Below, in pieces: positions 47,813 through 61,100 of a stretch of DNA of 64,000 bases. Each line of letters starts with the position of its first letter. The first letter of the stretch is position 1. Source of the DNA: Allium sativum. Lineage: Eukaryota > Streptophyta > Magnoliopsida > Asparagales > Amaryllidaceae. The stretch lies in assembly GCA_030737875.1 (NCBI GenBank), contig CM060912.1:884267199-884331198 (forward strand), written 5' to 3'. A model generated the notes under the pieces. It made no database searches. It was not told the origin of the DNA and was given only the letters and a program-made list of their open reading frames with translations. The translations under genes were made by a program, and so were the position numbers.

Positions 47813-49301
47813 CTATCCTAGTAACAAAGGCCTGGGTTCCTGCCCAAAGATATCCCTGAGAAAAGAATTCAGTCCACCTTGGCGTTCCTCCTGGAGCCTA
47901 GTGTTATCCCAAAACTCCAAGTGCATATCACATATCCCCTGCTGCATCTGCTCAAACTGCTGTTGGGCCATATACATCTCCTGTAGGGAATACTGCTGGA
48001 TCTAGGAAAAATCTAACTGTGTGTGGGCTATATCTTGTCGTCCAAGCAAGATCTCTCGATGCTCCTTAGCTAGCTGGTCATGTCTATCAGAAAATGGGCC
48101 TAACCTCTGTCCACAAATCCCATAGCTCCTCTACAGGCCATGAGCCCTAGTGAGATGACTGGGAAGACCCAGCACCTCCCCAGTATAGCTCTGCACCATG
48201 ATAATCATATCCCACTGGAGGGTTAAAACACTGGTATTGCTCCTATCCCTCCTCTTAAGCAAACTAGCCTTTAAACTCTGCCTCTAGCTGATATCCAACT
48301 GTTGCCTCATGCCGAAAACCAACTGGGTCAAACGGCTGATCCTCCTGGTCTTGGTGACCCTCACCACATCATCGCCGCCACCCGCCTCAAACTCATCCTC
48401 ATGCTCTGTAGGTTGGTCCTCCTATAACTAGGCCAAGCCAATATGCATCCTAGTCAGAGTGGATGCATCTATGAGAGGGTGTATCTCTATGACAGAACTC
48501 TCATTCCCTAAAGGAATCTGAGCCTCTCTAAACACAACTGTCCAGAAATATACAAAGTGAATTGTGGATAGTATCAAGGGAGGTAGAAAAATGTTCCATA
48601 ATTGCTCTCACCTAGTTGACCTTAAGTCCAACAAAAATAGCATAATTTGGTTGCCTAACCAAACTAGTAACTCTACCGAAACTGCCTGTCCCTGCATTCG
48701 GGTTATACTGCAAGATACGTATAACCACTCTAACCAATGGGAGCAAATGCGCCATAACCCAAGCTTTATGCTCAGCATCCACAAAAATCCTTCCCAACAC
48801 GGCTAAACTAGTCATCTCAACCTCTCATAAAGTCAAAACCTTCTCTCTAATACCGGGCATATCCCCAAACCGTCTTTCAGTAAAAACAATCTATGTCCCC
48901 TTCACCTCAGTCTGAAGTACTACCTCTCTATTATCCTCTCTATAATTTAAATTAGCGTCGAAAAGGCAAAATAACCATGGGTAAGCAGTCCGCTCTATCG
49001 TAGTATGGTCAAGTAGAGCATGCAACCCTACATCATGAAAAAGCTTCTCCAAGGGGTTTCCAACAAAGTCTGCAAATCTGGCGAGTCTCCCAAGTAGAAT
49101 CCGATATCCAATAGAATTCACGTAGGCTTCCACTATGCGCCTAAGACTGCAACACCAAGCAATCTCTTGGCGGTTTAATTGGGGGAAAAGGCGGCTAAAG
49201 AGGGTTTCGAAGGCATGGCGAATTTTCTTCGAATCCATGAGAAAGACGTGTAGATATGGATAGAGGAGGTCAAGGGCTTCGATTTGATACCAAATTTGCA
49301 A
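47813..49301 (-). pseudogene. Broken gene resembling the putative plant transposon protein domain
   Basis: The minus strand from 49301 codes 136 residues to a stop at 48891. The same frame continues past this and further stops to 48612. Beyond that, coding similarity appears in another frame (an acidic GGGDDVV stretch near 48380, then a Gln-rich, coiled-coil-like tail to 47813). The segment with YPWLFCLFDANL followed by VLQTEVKGT and RRFGDMPGI has the pattern (Tyr-Pro, Phe-x-x-Asn-Leu, Val-x-Gly, then a hydrophobic Gly-Ile) known from plant transposon-protein ORFs often found in retroelements. I assign it from memory of that pattern. The role of such proteins is unclear. It has at least three stops and a frameshift, so it is not functional as it stands. 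Confidence 0.5.
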
Positions 49302-49590
49302 GAAATAGTGGAGTTTTGGAGCTGAGGCGGGTGGTGAAAGCGGTGGAAGGTGGTGGATTTCGGTGCCTCGAGTTGGGGAGGAAGAAAATAAAATGACAAA
49401 GTTGCAGGCTTCGTCGTTTTATTTCACCAAATATATCGCAGGTCAGTCGACCCACCTTAGAGGTGTGTCGACCCCTGGGTCGACCCTTTATATATATATA
49501 TATTGAGTTAATAAATTATTTAATTGTTTAATTTAGTTCAAACTTCTTTTGACAATAACTTTCTCATACTTAGTCAGATTTACGAAAACT
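49302..49590 (-). repeat. Element D LTR, part left of C
   Basis: On the minus strand this continues the LTR that starts at 63333. It has GTCGAC at 49446, 49467 and 49479 and resembles the start of the chromovirus LTR (22815-23270). A TA repeat is at 49487-49503. The D LTR boundary on this side is not visible and may lie further left. Positions 49586-49590 (AAAAC) are the target duplication of C. Confidence 0.6.
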
Positions 49591-51437
49591 GTAACGACCC
49601 GAATTTTGAGCGACTTTGGTTATCGACATAAGCACGATGTCGATAACCAAAACGTCGAAAAATCCTGGTAATTAGTGAAAGAAATTAGAGGGTGAGGAAA
49701 GATAAGATAGAAACTTAGAATAGAAGAAGAAGAAGAGCACAATATCAGAGTAACACGAACCTCACATCGGAACGAATAAATATATTTCATAACATAACTT
49801 TGAAATACAAATCTGTACTTGAATATACATATCATTATCAAAGTACAGCACTTACAACACAGCGGAAATAACTATAGCTATATGATCCTGAAGCCTCCTG
49901 CTCCAAGCTCTTCCAGTATATCTATAAATTCCTGACTACTTGACTGCCCATACAAATTTAGGCACCCAAGAGTTTAGGGAAAACAACAAAGTAAACTCCG
50001 GGTCAGTCATGGGACTGGTATGAGTAAAATAGTTTAAAAAAAACGGTTCGAACAAGTAAACGATATCTCATAAGACCACGCCGCATAACGGAATGGGTTT
50101 TTCCCTTATGAGAATCCAAAATATCTTTATATCAAAAACCTTTTGATATTATAATAATGTCTATCAACCACAGTATATATATAATCATCTAGCAGAAACG
50201 CTTTCATCTCACGTTCTACCTATATAGTATACAATCAAAACCGCAAGCACGTATTGGGTAATGGATTTCCAACTATGACAAGGTATGGAACCACCTTTCG
50301 CTCGTGTACCTCTAGAGAAGAATACACTGGGTTGAACAAGAACATCTTGCAACCCGGCCACACATGACCGACCACTCATTTCGCTTGAGTGTATCGAATG
50401 TATATCACCAACAGTTGGGACCAGCAACCGTTTCCCGAATGGGACAGCATCAACAATAGATTTTTAGAAGTAAATGAAACTCTAGATCAGGTGATTATAC
50501 ACCCTACTTCGGTGCGACCGACTTAGCCATGTTGCCTGCCCGATTTCTGTCATTTACCGGATGATGAGGCTAGAAGCTACGCTTTATCATCATACCAGAT
50601 TCACTTTGAATGCCACATCGTCAAATCCATCAAATCACTAACTGACGTCCTCAACAATACATTATGTGTTAGCTAAAGAAGTTTCCTTCTCCGCTTCCAC
50701 TCTTGGTACAGTTGGAGAAATCAATATACGTGATCGTCTGGACATACTCTGTCAGACATCCGTCCATACAAGTCATCCAGGAACAGGATGAACCGAAGGC
50801 ACTATTCTGTAAACAGGATAACCCTTGCATAACTCCGTCTTCAGTTTCCTTTGACATATATGATTCGCAACGCTTATGCCAATACAGAGTGGTTCTTTGG
50901 ATAATAATCCAACCGGTCTCTCCATATTAACAACGTTAAAATGGTCAAAACTTCGATAGTCTGTGATTTAACTATCGAATAAAAACAAGTGTGCAAACAA
51001 CGATAATATTTCCAAATGGAAATTATATCGATCAAACATCATTTAACATTCATCTCTTTATTTCATTAATTTACTTATTTCCTGTTTCCCTATATTCAAT
51101 ATTTCTATTTTCTAAATTTGGAAAATATACGTTATTAACAATGGAAAACATTTCCATTTCTTGTTTTCTTTATTAGAAAACATTTCTGGTTTCTTATTTG
51201 GAAAACATTTCCAAAGCTTCTTCATTGGACTTAGACAGATGTTTAAACAAACCATCGCGATGCCAACTCAAACCATTTCCTTTTACTGCCGAACATTAAC
51301 TATTCCTTAGTTAAAACGAAGCCAATTAAGTTGGGGTAGAACTACCTCTCAGACCTTAACTGAACAACATTTCTAACTTTGAAATGGGCAAAGTTCACTT
51401 TGTATTCCATTTACTAACTTCCTTACTTAACCCTCCT

Positions 51438-52187
51438 TCGAATAGCTATATTCGATTGACTCTTTTTACTTAACTCCTTTGGACTAACCCCTATCAATTA
51501 ACTCTATTGGACTAACACTATTTGACTAACGCTATTTATTTACTCATTTCACTTACTCTTTTCGAATAAACTATATTCGATAATTCCTTTTACTTTCTAT
51601 TCGAATAACTATATTCGATTTACTCATTTGCTTCTATTCGAATAACTATATTCGATTTAACTCACTTGCTTCTATTCTAATCGATTAAACTAACATCGAT
51701 TATCTCCTTTCAACTTTATTCTCTAATCGATTAACTAACATCGATTAACTTCTTTTTAACTTTATTCTCTAATCGATTAACTAACATTGATTAACTTCTT
51801 TTAATAAACTACGTTTTCCGTTATAACTATTTCCTTTTTATAACGTTTACTTACCGTTACAAATATATCCTATTTATAATTTCTATTTACCGTTACAAAT
51901 ATTTCCTATTTATAACTTCTATTTACCGTTACAAATATATCCTATTTATAACTTTCTATTTACCGTTACAAATATATCCTATTTATAACTTCTATTTATT
52001 TTCTAAATAAATATTCCTTTTCTATTTCTATTTATTTTCTAAATAAATATCCCTTTTATAAAACCGTGTTCGTTTTATAAATAATTCCTTTTATAAAATC
52101 CTGTGATTTTATAAAATTCCTTTATTTCAATATACATTGAAATACTTCTTTTTACATCCCAGGGTCTTTTATGATATTTACAATATC
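51438..52187. repeat. Hairpin train in C left LTR
   Basis: At least 12 perfect stem-loops lie in 750 bp. TCGAATA/TATTCGA occurs four times (51438, 51562, 51601, 51638). TAATCGAT/ATCGATTA occurs at 51678-51702 and in two further copies, the last of which has one mismatch in this LTR. Then come CGTTATAA/TTATAACG (51819-51845), TTTATAAAAC/GTTTTATAAA (52055-52081), the 12-bp stem TTTTATAAAATC/GATTTTATAAAA (52089-52116), TATTTCAAT/ATTGAAATA (52123-52144) and GATATT/AATATC (52173-52187). Linkers between stems are short pyrimidine runs such as TTCCTTT and CTTCTTTT. The right LTR repeats the train. Confidence 0.85.
51852..52000. repeat. 36-bp tandem repeat in C left LTR, four copies
   Basis: Units begin CCGTTACAAATAT and contain CCTATTTATAA. 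There are four copies here and five in the right LTR (about 60408-60588). Confidence 0.85.
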
Positions 52188-53543
52188 GAATAACAATGAT
52201 CAACATCATTCCAACACACCAAAATCCATAACAGATTATATAACACATCATATATCACAATATATGAAAACAGTAAAATAAATGTTGAGGAATCCAGTCG
52301 GATTCCTCCAACCTGTTTCCCTGCATCACAGATGTTAAACAATATAGATAACATCACTTTCAGTTCCATATGATATATTCTGTTAAACAGAATCAATATA
52401 GAAATTCAACTAACTGACCAGCAGTTCAATCAAACAGTCAACATACAGTCAATCAGCCAATATCTAACAGTTCTAAAAATATAACATGAAATTATAAACT
52501 GTTCATAGTTAGTGAGATTTACTCACATTGGCAGTTCATCGTTAAAGAACGATAAACTGTTGTTTGATTTGAATCAAACAATTAAATTCGCCGTACATTC
52601 AAACGAGCCCCAATCCACTTCCAGTCAGTCCCATTGGGTAGTGTCCGTCCATATGATCCCGTCGGATCTTGTTTCGCTGAATTCTGATAGTGTATGAATT
52701 AGTTATTCAATTTACAATAAAATATGTTATTTAACTTGAATAAACAAATTTAATTATATATACTATTTGGCCCACCCTATCTTTGGCCCACTTGAAAAAG
52801 TACTCCACCGAGCCCAACTCAATCCTACCCGCTCCAGCATACTCTTCTTCCTCCCAACATAAAATCAGCCGAAGCCTGTAACCCATTTGCCTACTTTCGG
52901 ACCCTACCGCGCCCTTAAAAATCTCAACGTCTTCAAACTCACACCCCACAGCTGAACGCAGTTTCTCCTCCAACATATAAACACCATTGTTGTTTAATAC
53001 GAACTGAAGAACACCTCACTGCCTCAACTTCTCACCCGCGTCCACTACTTTGAATCTCGTCATCCACCTGAGAGCCAAACCGACCCCTGTAATTCACGTC
53101 AAGACTGTGATCTCCTGTCTTTGAAATGCCTCTTCCACTGCTACTGCTTCCATTTCCCTCCCCCATTCACCCAGCTGAGAGCGTCCGCCTCCGACCAAAC
53201 CGCTAGCACCAAACAGACAACCGCAACAGCCTGGACGACCCCCTGATAAACCCTTCGCCACCATAATGCTCTTCCCCGCGAGCTTCTACCACCTGAAACT
53301 AACTTCGACTTCGCCGACTCCCACCCGATGCTGCGTTTAAGAACTGTGACTCAGCGATTGTAACCCAGACATGAAGCTCCTCCTTTTTCGAATCCGAATA
53401 TGAGTTTCCGGATTTACACGATATTTTTTTCATTTCTTTGATTTATTTCCCTCATCGTTTTAGCTGGAGATTTGTTCTTGGAGTGGCGGCTTTGCTGTGT
53501 TTGACTAAAGAGAGGAATTAGGTTTTAAGGCTTATGATAGGGG

Positions 53544-53551
53544 TATTTATA
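53544..53551 (-). promoter_or_regulatory. Candidate TATA box, C left LTR
   Basis: The minus strand reads TATAAATA in the context CCTTATAAATACCCC. The right LTR copy is at 62132-62139. It lies upstream of the GC-rich leader island on the element strand. Confidence 0.5.
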
Positions 53552-56500
53552 AGGATTAGAAATTTCGGATATTATTTTGTGCAGCTGAAACAAAGGAGGC
53601 GTGGATCCCCATTTGGCCTTGTATTTAGTTAGGATATTTTGTTAAGGTGTCCACGGTTTTATTTCCCTTTTAGCATTCTGAAATTTCATCATTTAATCAT
53701 GCCAAATGTGTGCATAGCTGAAGAAGACCCAATACATGATTTAGTCTAGTTATATACGATACTAATGTCTGTGTATTTGCTTGAGTTTAAAGGATTTTGG
53801 TCATCTCATTTTATAAAACTTCGTAAATTTTCGAACTGCTATCGACCAGATCAAATACACCATCGTGACGATCAATGTGCCACGATCCCAGAAATATAAT
53901 AATACCGGTAGGTGGATTCATATTTTGAAACTTCAAAATGTTGATTTCAGGGTGCGAAATACTTCAAATAAAAAGTCGCCTATTTAATTAATTAAAAATT
54001 ACAGTAAAATTCTAAAAATTAAATTATCGTTATGTCTCAAAAGAACCTTGTCTAAATTCAAACCCGATATCTACTTATATCGAATAAACCGTTACAGTCG
54101 ATAAACGATTCTATAGCGACTATTTTAAAATTTGATTTGGACCTATCTCAAAATCTACATGATGAAATCCCGATTTTTCTCTTCCACTAGAAAGATATAC
54201 TCCACCAGCTCCACACGTTTCTTGTTTCATAGAAATCCGATTTAAAACGAATCCTGTACATTCAGTTGAAGTTCAAATCACCAAATAGCGAACTGCAGCG
54301 CCATTTCGAGCTTGATTATATTTATATTATAAACTATATGTTCAACTGTCGACGATTGAATATATTCGTTATTCAAATTCAAATTCCAAGCTGAATTAAA
54401 TATCACAGATGATCCGGTTCACACCATATCGCCCTTTTCAGCCAACTCTGATTATTTCAGGATTAAATATATTATTTAATATATTATTTAAGTTAAATTT
54501 TCACCATTATTTAATTCCACGACCATTAAATTCACTATCCCACCATTTATATAATTAAATAAATTAATTTCAATACCTCTGCCAATGCGGGTCATTACAA
54601 TCTTCCCCACTTAAAATAATTTCGTCCTCGAAATTGCTAAAAGGTAGAGAACGACCCTATCGACTGGTTAGAACATATTGTTCACTTCTTATCTTCAGTT
54701 TCAACTGAACCAATTTAATTTCAATTAAATCATTAATTAATTCTTATCAACGAAAATTTTCAAAAATCTTGAAAATTTTCTAACACCTTATCTGTTCGAA
54801 AAATTTCGCCAGCACCTCCATTGTACTGGTTGATAGGTTAAACTCCCACTCGCCTCTCTGGGCCATTTCCATCCTAAAAGAAAATCAAACAGCCAAGCGG
54901 CTTGCCAATTCGGCTCATAAATCTTATATCCAATAGGAATATAAACTTGTACCTTTTTGTCGGGCATATCAACCCCATCACTTCCATATGCTATCAACTC
55001 AGCATATACCAATGTTATCCCAATCAAATTCTAGAATCACTTTTATCTCCAGCACAACCATTCGCTTTTACCAAGCCAAATTTCCATTTCAACTCAAGTT
55101 TTCGTCTTGATTCCCAACTCTTAACTTGATTATCCCATTACACTTCAAATTTGAATCTCACAAATTCAATTTGTCTCGATATCATTCTAATTCAATCTCA
55201 GTTACCACTTTACTGGCTTTACTTTAATTCAAATTTTGCTTTCACAAATTTCTGTTAAATTTGTTTTTAATTCAAACAGTCTCTTCCTGGGAATTTTAAA
55301 TAGTTTACCTTTTTCAAAAATCAAATTTTCCTTTTTGAAATTCAACTGAGCCCATAATCAATATTCCATTAGTTAAATCACTTCTCTATTTCTTTATCAA
55401 TATTTGTTAACCAAATATTTTCAATAACCATATTGGCCTTTTATGTCATTTGGGAAACATTTTTGGATATCGCCTTCCTTTATTTTCTAAACTTTAGAAA
55501 ATATATGCTACTTATAATTGGAAAATATTCCAATTACTTATCTCTTTTCCGATCTCGTTTATTTCTATACTTAGGAAATATTCTTTATTCTATTTTCCAG
55601 CTTACACTTATTTGGTTAAAACAGATGTTATGTAAAAACATCGTTACGACAACCCAAATACTATATTCAACTAACTCTTATTCAACATTGATCTTCAAGC
55701 CTGAAATCTTACTATTTATTTGTTAATAATGAAATCAATCAAGTTGGGGTATAACTACCTCTCAGACCTTGACTGAATAACATTTATAACGTCAAAACAG
55801 ATATGACTACTTATTCGGAACATCAATACCATACAACTACTGATTCACTTTTAAACACATATAAACTTTCTCTTCTATTCTTTCTAGATTTTATTCTTAT
55901 ACTTCCTTTTTTATTATACTATTCTATTTCTAAGTTCGTTTCCTTATCGACTTCTATATATATCGATACGTTGATTTCTAACTATCAAATTATATTAAAA
56001 ATATTCTAACTCCTTAAATTCCCGGAAAAATTCGCCATACCCTCCTTTGTACCGGGAGCATCGGGAAAATCCCCAAACTGCCACACAGGCCCTCACCAAT
56101 CAAAAAGAAAAAGAAAAGCCAAGCGACTAGTCGATGCAGCGCATAAAATCTCATATATGAATTAAATACATACCTTTCGTCGAGCATTCTATTTATATAC
56201 CTTCATACCTTATCCATACCTACCTCATGTATATTTATACATTTCTAATTCATTTCAACTTAATCCAATCATTTTAACTTAGTTTGTTAAGTGATTTTCA
56301 AATTACTGGTTAGCCCATTTCACCTTTTTATTTGAATTTACATGTTCAAATATAGGTTTAACTTGTTTATCCACTAATTGAATTCCATTTCAATTTTATT
56401 TGCATTCTATATTCAAATTCCATTTTAATTCTCTTATTCAAATTTTATATTTGAATTTCATTTCAATTCTATTTCCAAACTCCATTTGAATTTCTATATT

Positions 56501-57265
56501 CAAATTTATTTGAATTCTCTTTATTTCATTTCAATTCCCTTTGAATCTTCCAAATTCAAATTTCAATTTTAATTCTATTTAAATCCTCTACATACAAATT
56601 TCATTTCACTTTCGATATTCAAATCCTACATTTGAAATCTCTTATATTTTCTATATTCAAATTCTATTCGATTTTTTTCATATGTCTAATTCTATTCGAT
56701 TTCTCATATGTCAAATTCTATTCGATTTCTATATTCGAATTTCCTCTTTTCAAATTCTATATCTGAATTAATATATTCAAACTCTATTTCAATTCCATTG
56801 AATTTCATATATTCAAACTCCCTTTGAATTTCTATATTCGAATCCTATTATTACTCTATATGAATTCTACATTCAATTTTCCATTATTTAAATCTTCTTT
56901 ATTCAAATCTCATTTGAATTTCTATATTCAAATCCCCTTTGAATTTCCTTATTTAAATTCTATTTCAATTCCATTGAATTTCACATATTCAATTTCTATT
57001 TCAATTCTCTTATTCAAATTCTATAGTTAAAATTCCATTTGAGTTCTATATTCAAATTCCATTTGAATTTTCTTATTCAAATTCTATGTTTGAACTTCCT
57101 TTATTCAAATTCCTTTTCGACCTTTCTTTATTCATTCTTTGCATAAGTCTCGATTTCAATTTCTTTTGAAATCGATATTTCTACCTTTGGAAAATAGATT
57201 TCCCTTTCAATTTCACACTTGTATTTTTATTTCTGAGTTATCTAATGATAATTCTCTTCACTTCG

Positions 57266-57315
57266 TTTTATAAACTTCGTTTATAAAAGAACTTTTTATA
57301 AACTTCGTTTATAAA
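57266..57315. repeat. Two TTTATAAAC-TTC-GTTTATAAA hairpins in C interior
   Basis: The first has a 10-bp stem at 57266-57288. The second has a 9-bp stem at 57295-57315. Both have a TTC loop. Confidence 0.8.
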
Positions 57316-58132
57316 GGAACTTCTCGTTTTATTTCTTTTAAAACAAGTTAATATTTCAAATCTATTTAAAAATTCAAATTCTATATTTTAAATTCCATTT
57401 TGAAATTCAACACAACTTGTCTTTCCCCAAACAAATTCAAAACAGTATCTCTGGTAGTAATTCGTCACTTACAACTCGAAAATGAATACTGATGATGCAG
57501 CTGTCATGATCAGAATCTATTTTCCAGCGATCGAAGTGAGTTCAATACTATAAAACCATTTTTAAACATTTCCACTTTGAAATTCATTTCAAAATATAAT
57601 TCACACTGCTTGTAAAACAATTTAAAATCTCCCAGGATCTTAAATTTTCCTTATTTTTAATCCAAATCCATTTACAAACACTTATCCCATTCTCTAGAGT
57701 TTTAACTCTATTTCTGGTTTAAATTTCAGATTTAACTCATCTGATTTCACGTATTTCACTTATATGAATTCTGATTGGTTATTTACATAACCATTTAATT
57801 TATAATCTTACTCGATTATAATAACAACCAATATATCCAATATGTTTCAAATATACTTTTGGGTAAAATTATTTTTATTTACCCTCTTTTCAAAACATAT
57901 CGTGCCGACCCATCGTATTCGAGTGTTTAGTAACTCCTACCGATACAGTGGATCAAACTGATCGACCAGAACTCATAAACGACTCAACCAATGAATCTCC
58001 ACAATATAAAACAAATTTTTATATCAATAACAAATACGTTCACTCGTATATATACACTCAATCTCAATCTAGGGTATTACTAACCCTATCTCTACCGAGT
58101 CACGCCACAGAGCCAAGTAATTCTTAACTTAA

Positions 58133-58144
58133 GCTCTGATACCA
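58133..58144 (-). other. C primer binding site (initiator Met tRNA)
   Basis: The plus strand reads GCTCTGATACCA, two bases before the LTR start at 58147. Confidence 0.9.
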
Positions 58145-58146
58145 AC

Positions 58147-61100
58147 TGTAACGACCCGGATTTTGAGCGACTTTGGTTATCGACATAAGCACGATGTCGA
58201 TAACCAAAACGTCGAAAAATCCTAGTAATTAGTGAAAGAAATTAGAGGGTGAGGAAAGATAAGATAGAAACTTAGAATAGAAGAAGAAGAGCACAATATC
58301 AGAGTAACACGAACCTCACATCGGAACGAATAAATATATTTCATAACATAACTTTGAAATACAAATCTGTACTTGAATATACATATCATTATCAAAGTAC
58401 AACACTTACAACACAGCGGAAATAACTATAGCTATATGATCCTGAAGCCTCCTGCTCCAAGCTCTTCCAGTATATCTGTAAATTCCTAACTACTTGACTG
58501 CCCATACAAATTTAGGCACCCAAGAGTTTAGGGAAAACAACAAAGTAAACTCCGGGTCAGTCATGGGACTGGTATGAGTAAAACAGTTTAAAAAAACGGT
58601 TCGAACAAGTAAACGATATCTCATAAGACCACGCCGCATAACGGAACGGGTTTTTCCCTTATGAGAATCCAAAATATCTTTATATCAAAAACCTTTTGAT
58701 ATTATAATAATGTCTATCAACCACAGTATATATATAATCATCTAGCAGAAACGCTTTCATCTCACGTTCTACCTATATAGTATACAATCAAAACCGCAAG
58801 CACGTATTGGGTAATGGATTTCCAACTATGACAAGGTATGGAACCACCTTTCGCTCGTGTACCTCTAGAGAGGAATACACTGGGTTCAACAAGAACATCT
58901 TGCAACCCGGCCACACATGACCGACCACTCATTTCGCTTGAGTGTATCGAATGTATATCACCAACAGTTGGGATCAACAACCGTTTCCCGAATGGGACAG
59001 CATCAACAATAGATTTTTAGAAGTAAATGAAACTCTAGATCAGGTGATTATACACCCTACTTCGGTGCGACCGACTTAGCCATGTTGCCTGCCCGATTTC
59101 TGTCATTTACCGGATGATGAGGCTAGAAGCTACGCTTTATCATCATACCAGATTCACTTTGAATGCTACATCGTCAAATCCATCAAATCACCAACTGACG
59201 TCCTCAACAATACATTATGTGTTAGCTAAAGAAGTTTCCTTCTCCGCTTCCACTCTTGGTACAGTTGGAGAAATCAATATACGTGATCGTCTGGACATAC
59301 TCTGTCAGACATCCGTCCATACAAGTCATCCAGGAACAGGATGAACCGAAGGCACTATTATGTAAACAGGATAGCCCTTGCATAATTCCGTCTTCAATTT
59401 CCTTTGACATATATGATTCGCAACGCTTATGCCAATACAGAGTGGTTCTTTGGATAATAATCCAACCGGTCTCTCCATATTAACAACGTTAAAATAGTCA
59501 AAACTTCGATAGTCTGTGATTTAACTATCGAATAAAAACAAGTGTGCAAACAACGATAATATTTCCAAATGGAAATTATATCGATCAAACATCATTTAAC
59601 ATTCATCTCTTTATTTCATTAATTTACTTATTTCCTGTTTCCCTATATTCAATATTTCTATTTTCTAAATTTGGAAAATATACGTTATTAACAATGGAAA
59701 ACATTTCCATTTCTTGTTTTCTTTATTAGAAAACATTTCTGGTTTCTTATTTGGAAAACATTTCCAAAGCTTCTTCATTGGACTTAGACAGATGTTTAAA
59801 CAAACCATCGCGATGCCAACTCAAACCATTTCCTTTTACTGCCGAACATTAACTATTCCTTAGTTAAAACGAAGCCAATTAAGTTGGGGTAGAACTACCT
59901 CTCAGACCTTAACTGAACAACATTTCTAACTTTGAAATGGGCAAAGTTCACTTTGTATTCCATTTACTAACTTCCTTACTTAACCCTCCTTCGAATAGCT
60001 ATATTCGATTGACTCTTTTTACTTAACTCCTTTGGACTAACCCCTATCAATTAACTCTATTGGACTAACACTATTTGACTAACGCTATTTATTTACTCAT
60101 TTCACTTACTCTTTTCGAATAAACTATATTCGATAATTCCTTTTACTTTCTATTCGAATAACTATATTCGATTTACTCATTTGCTTCTATTCGAATAACT
60201 ATATTCGATTTAACTCACTTGCTTCTATTCTAATCGATTAAACTAACATCGATTATCTCCTTTCAACTTTATTCTCTAATCGATTAACTAACATCGATTA
60301 ACTTCTTTTTAACTTTATTCTCTAATCGATTAACTAACATCGATTAACTTCTTTTAATAAACTACGTTTTCCGTTACAACTATTTCCTTTTTATAACGTT
60401 TACTTACCGTTACAAATATATACTATTTATAATTTCTATTTACCGTTACAAATATTTCCTATTTATAACTTCTATTTACCGTTACAAATATATCCTATTT
60501 ATAACTTCTATTTACCGTTACAAATATATCCTATTTATAACTTCTATTTACCGTTACAAATATATCCTATTTATAACTTCTATTTATTTTCTAAATAAAT
60601 ATTCCTTTTCTATTTCTATTTATTTTCTAAATAAATATCCCTTTTATAAAACCGTGTTCATTTTATAAATAATTCCTTTTATAAAATCCTGTGATTTTAT
60701 AAAATTCCTTTATTTCAATATAAATTGAAATACTTCTTTTTACATCCCAGGGTCTTTTATGATATTTACAATATCGAATAACAATGATCAACATCATTCC
60801 AACACACCAAAATCCATAACAGATTATATAACACATCATATATCACAATATATGAAAACAGTAAAATAAATGTTGAGGAATCCGGTCGGATTCCTCCAAC
60901 CTGTTTCCCTGCATCACAGATGTTAAACAATATAGATAACATCACTTTCAGTTCTATATGATATATTCTGTTAAACAGAATCAATATAGAAATTCAACTA
61001 ACTGACTAGCAGTTCAATCAAACAGTCAACATATAGTCAATCAGCCAATATCTAATAGTTCTAAAAATATAACATGAAATTATAAACTGTTCATAGTTAG

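Larger units (their letters stand above)
49591..54599 (-). repeat. C left LTR
   Basis: It runs from TGTAACGACCCG to GGGTCATTACA. Near 49964-50020 it shares a block with the A LTRs (GGGTCAGTCATG context). It contains the hairpin train 51438-52187, a GC-rich island (about 52780-53400) and a TATA box (53544-53551, minus strand). Confidence 0.92.
54600..58146 (-). mobile_element. C internal domain, non-coding
   Basis: The polypurine tract is at 54600-54612 (minus strand AAGTGGGGAAGAT). The AAGCC/GGCT module shared with A occurs twice, at about 54795-54970 and 56010-56190. Between them lies a segment (about 55300-55800) resembling the LTR's own 51060-51400. From 56330 to 57420 the sequence is a string of TTCAAAT/ATTTGAA foldbacks and TTTATAAAC hairpins. 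A block shared with A and B lies at 57484-57560. No gag or pol frame is present. Confidence 0.85.

Noticed and set aside
50209..50427. Small frames repeated in both C LTRs (also 58762-58980, 50703-50930, 59256-59483)
   Set aside because: LTR duplication explains the pairs. They are short, on both strands, and match no family.
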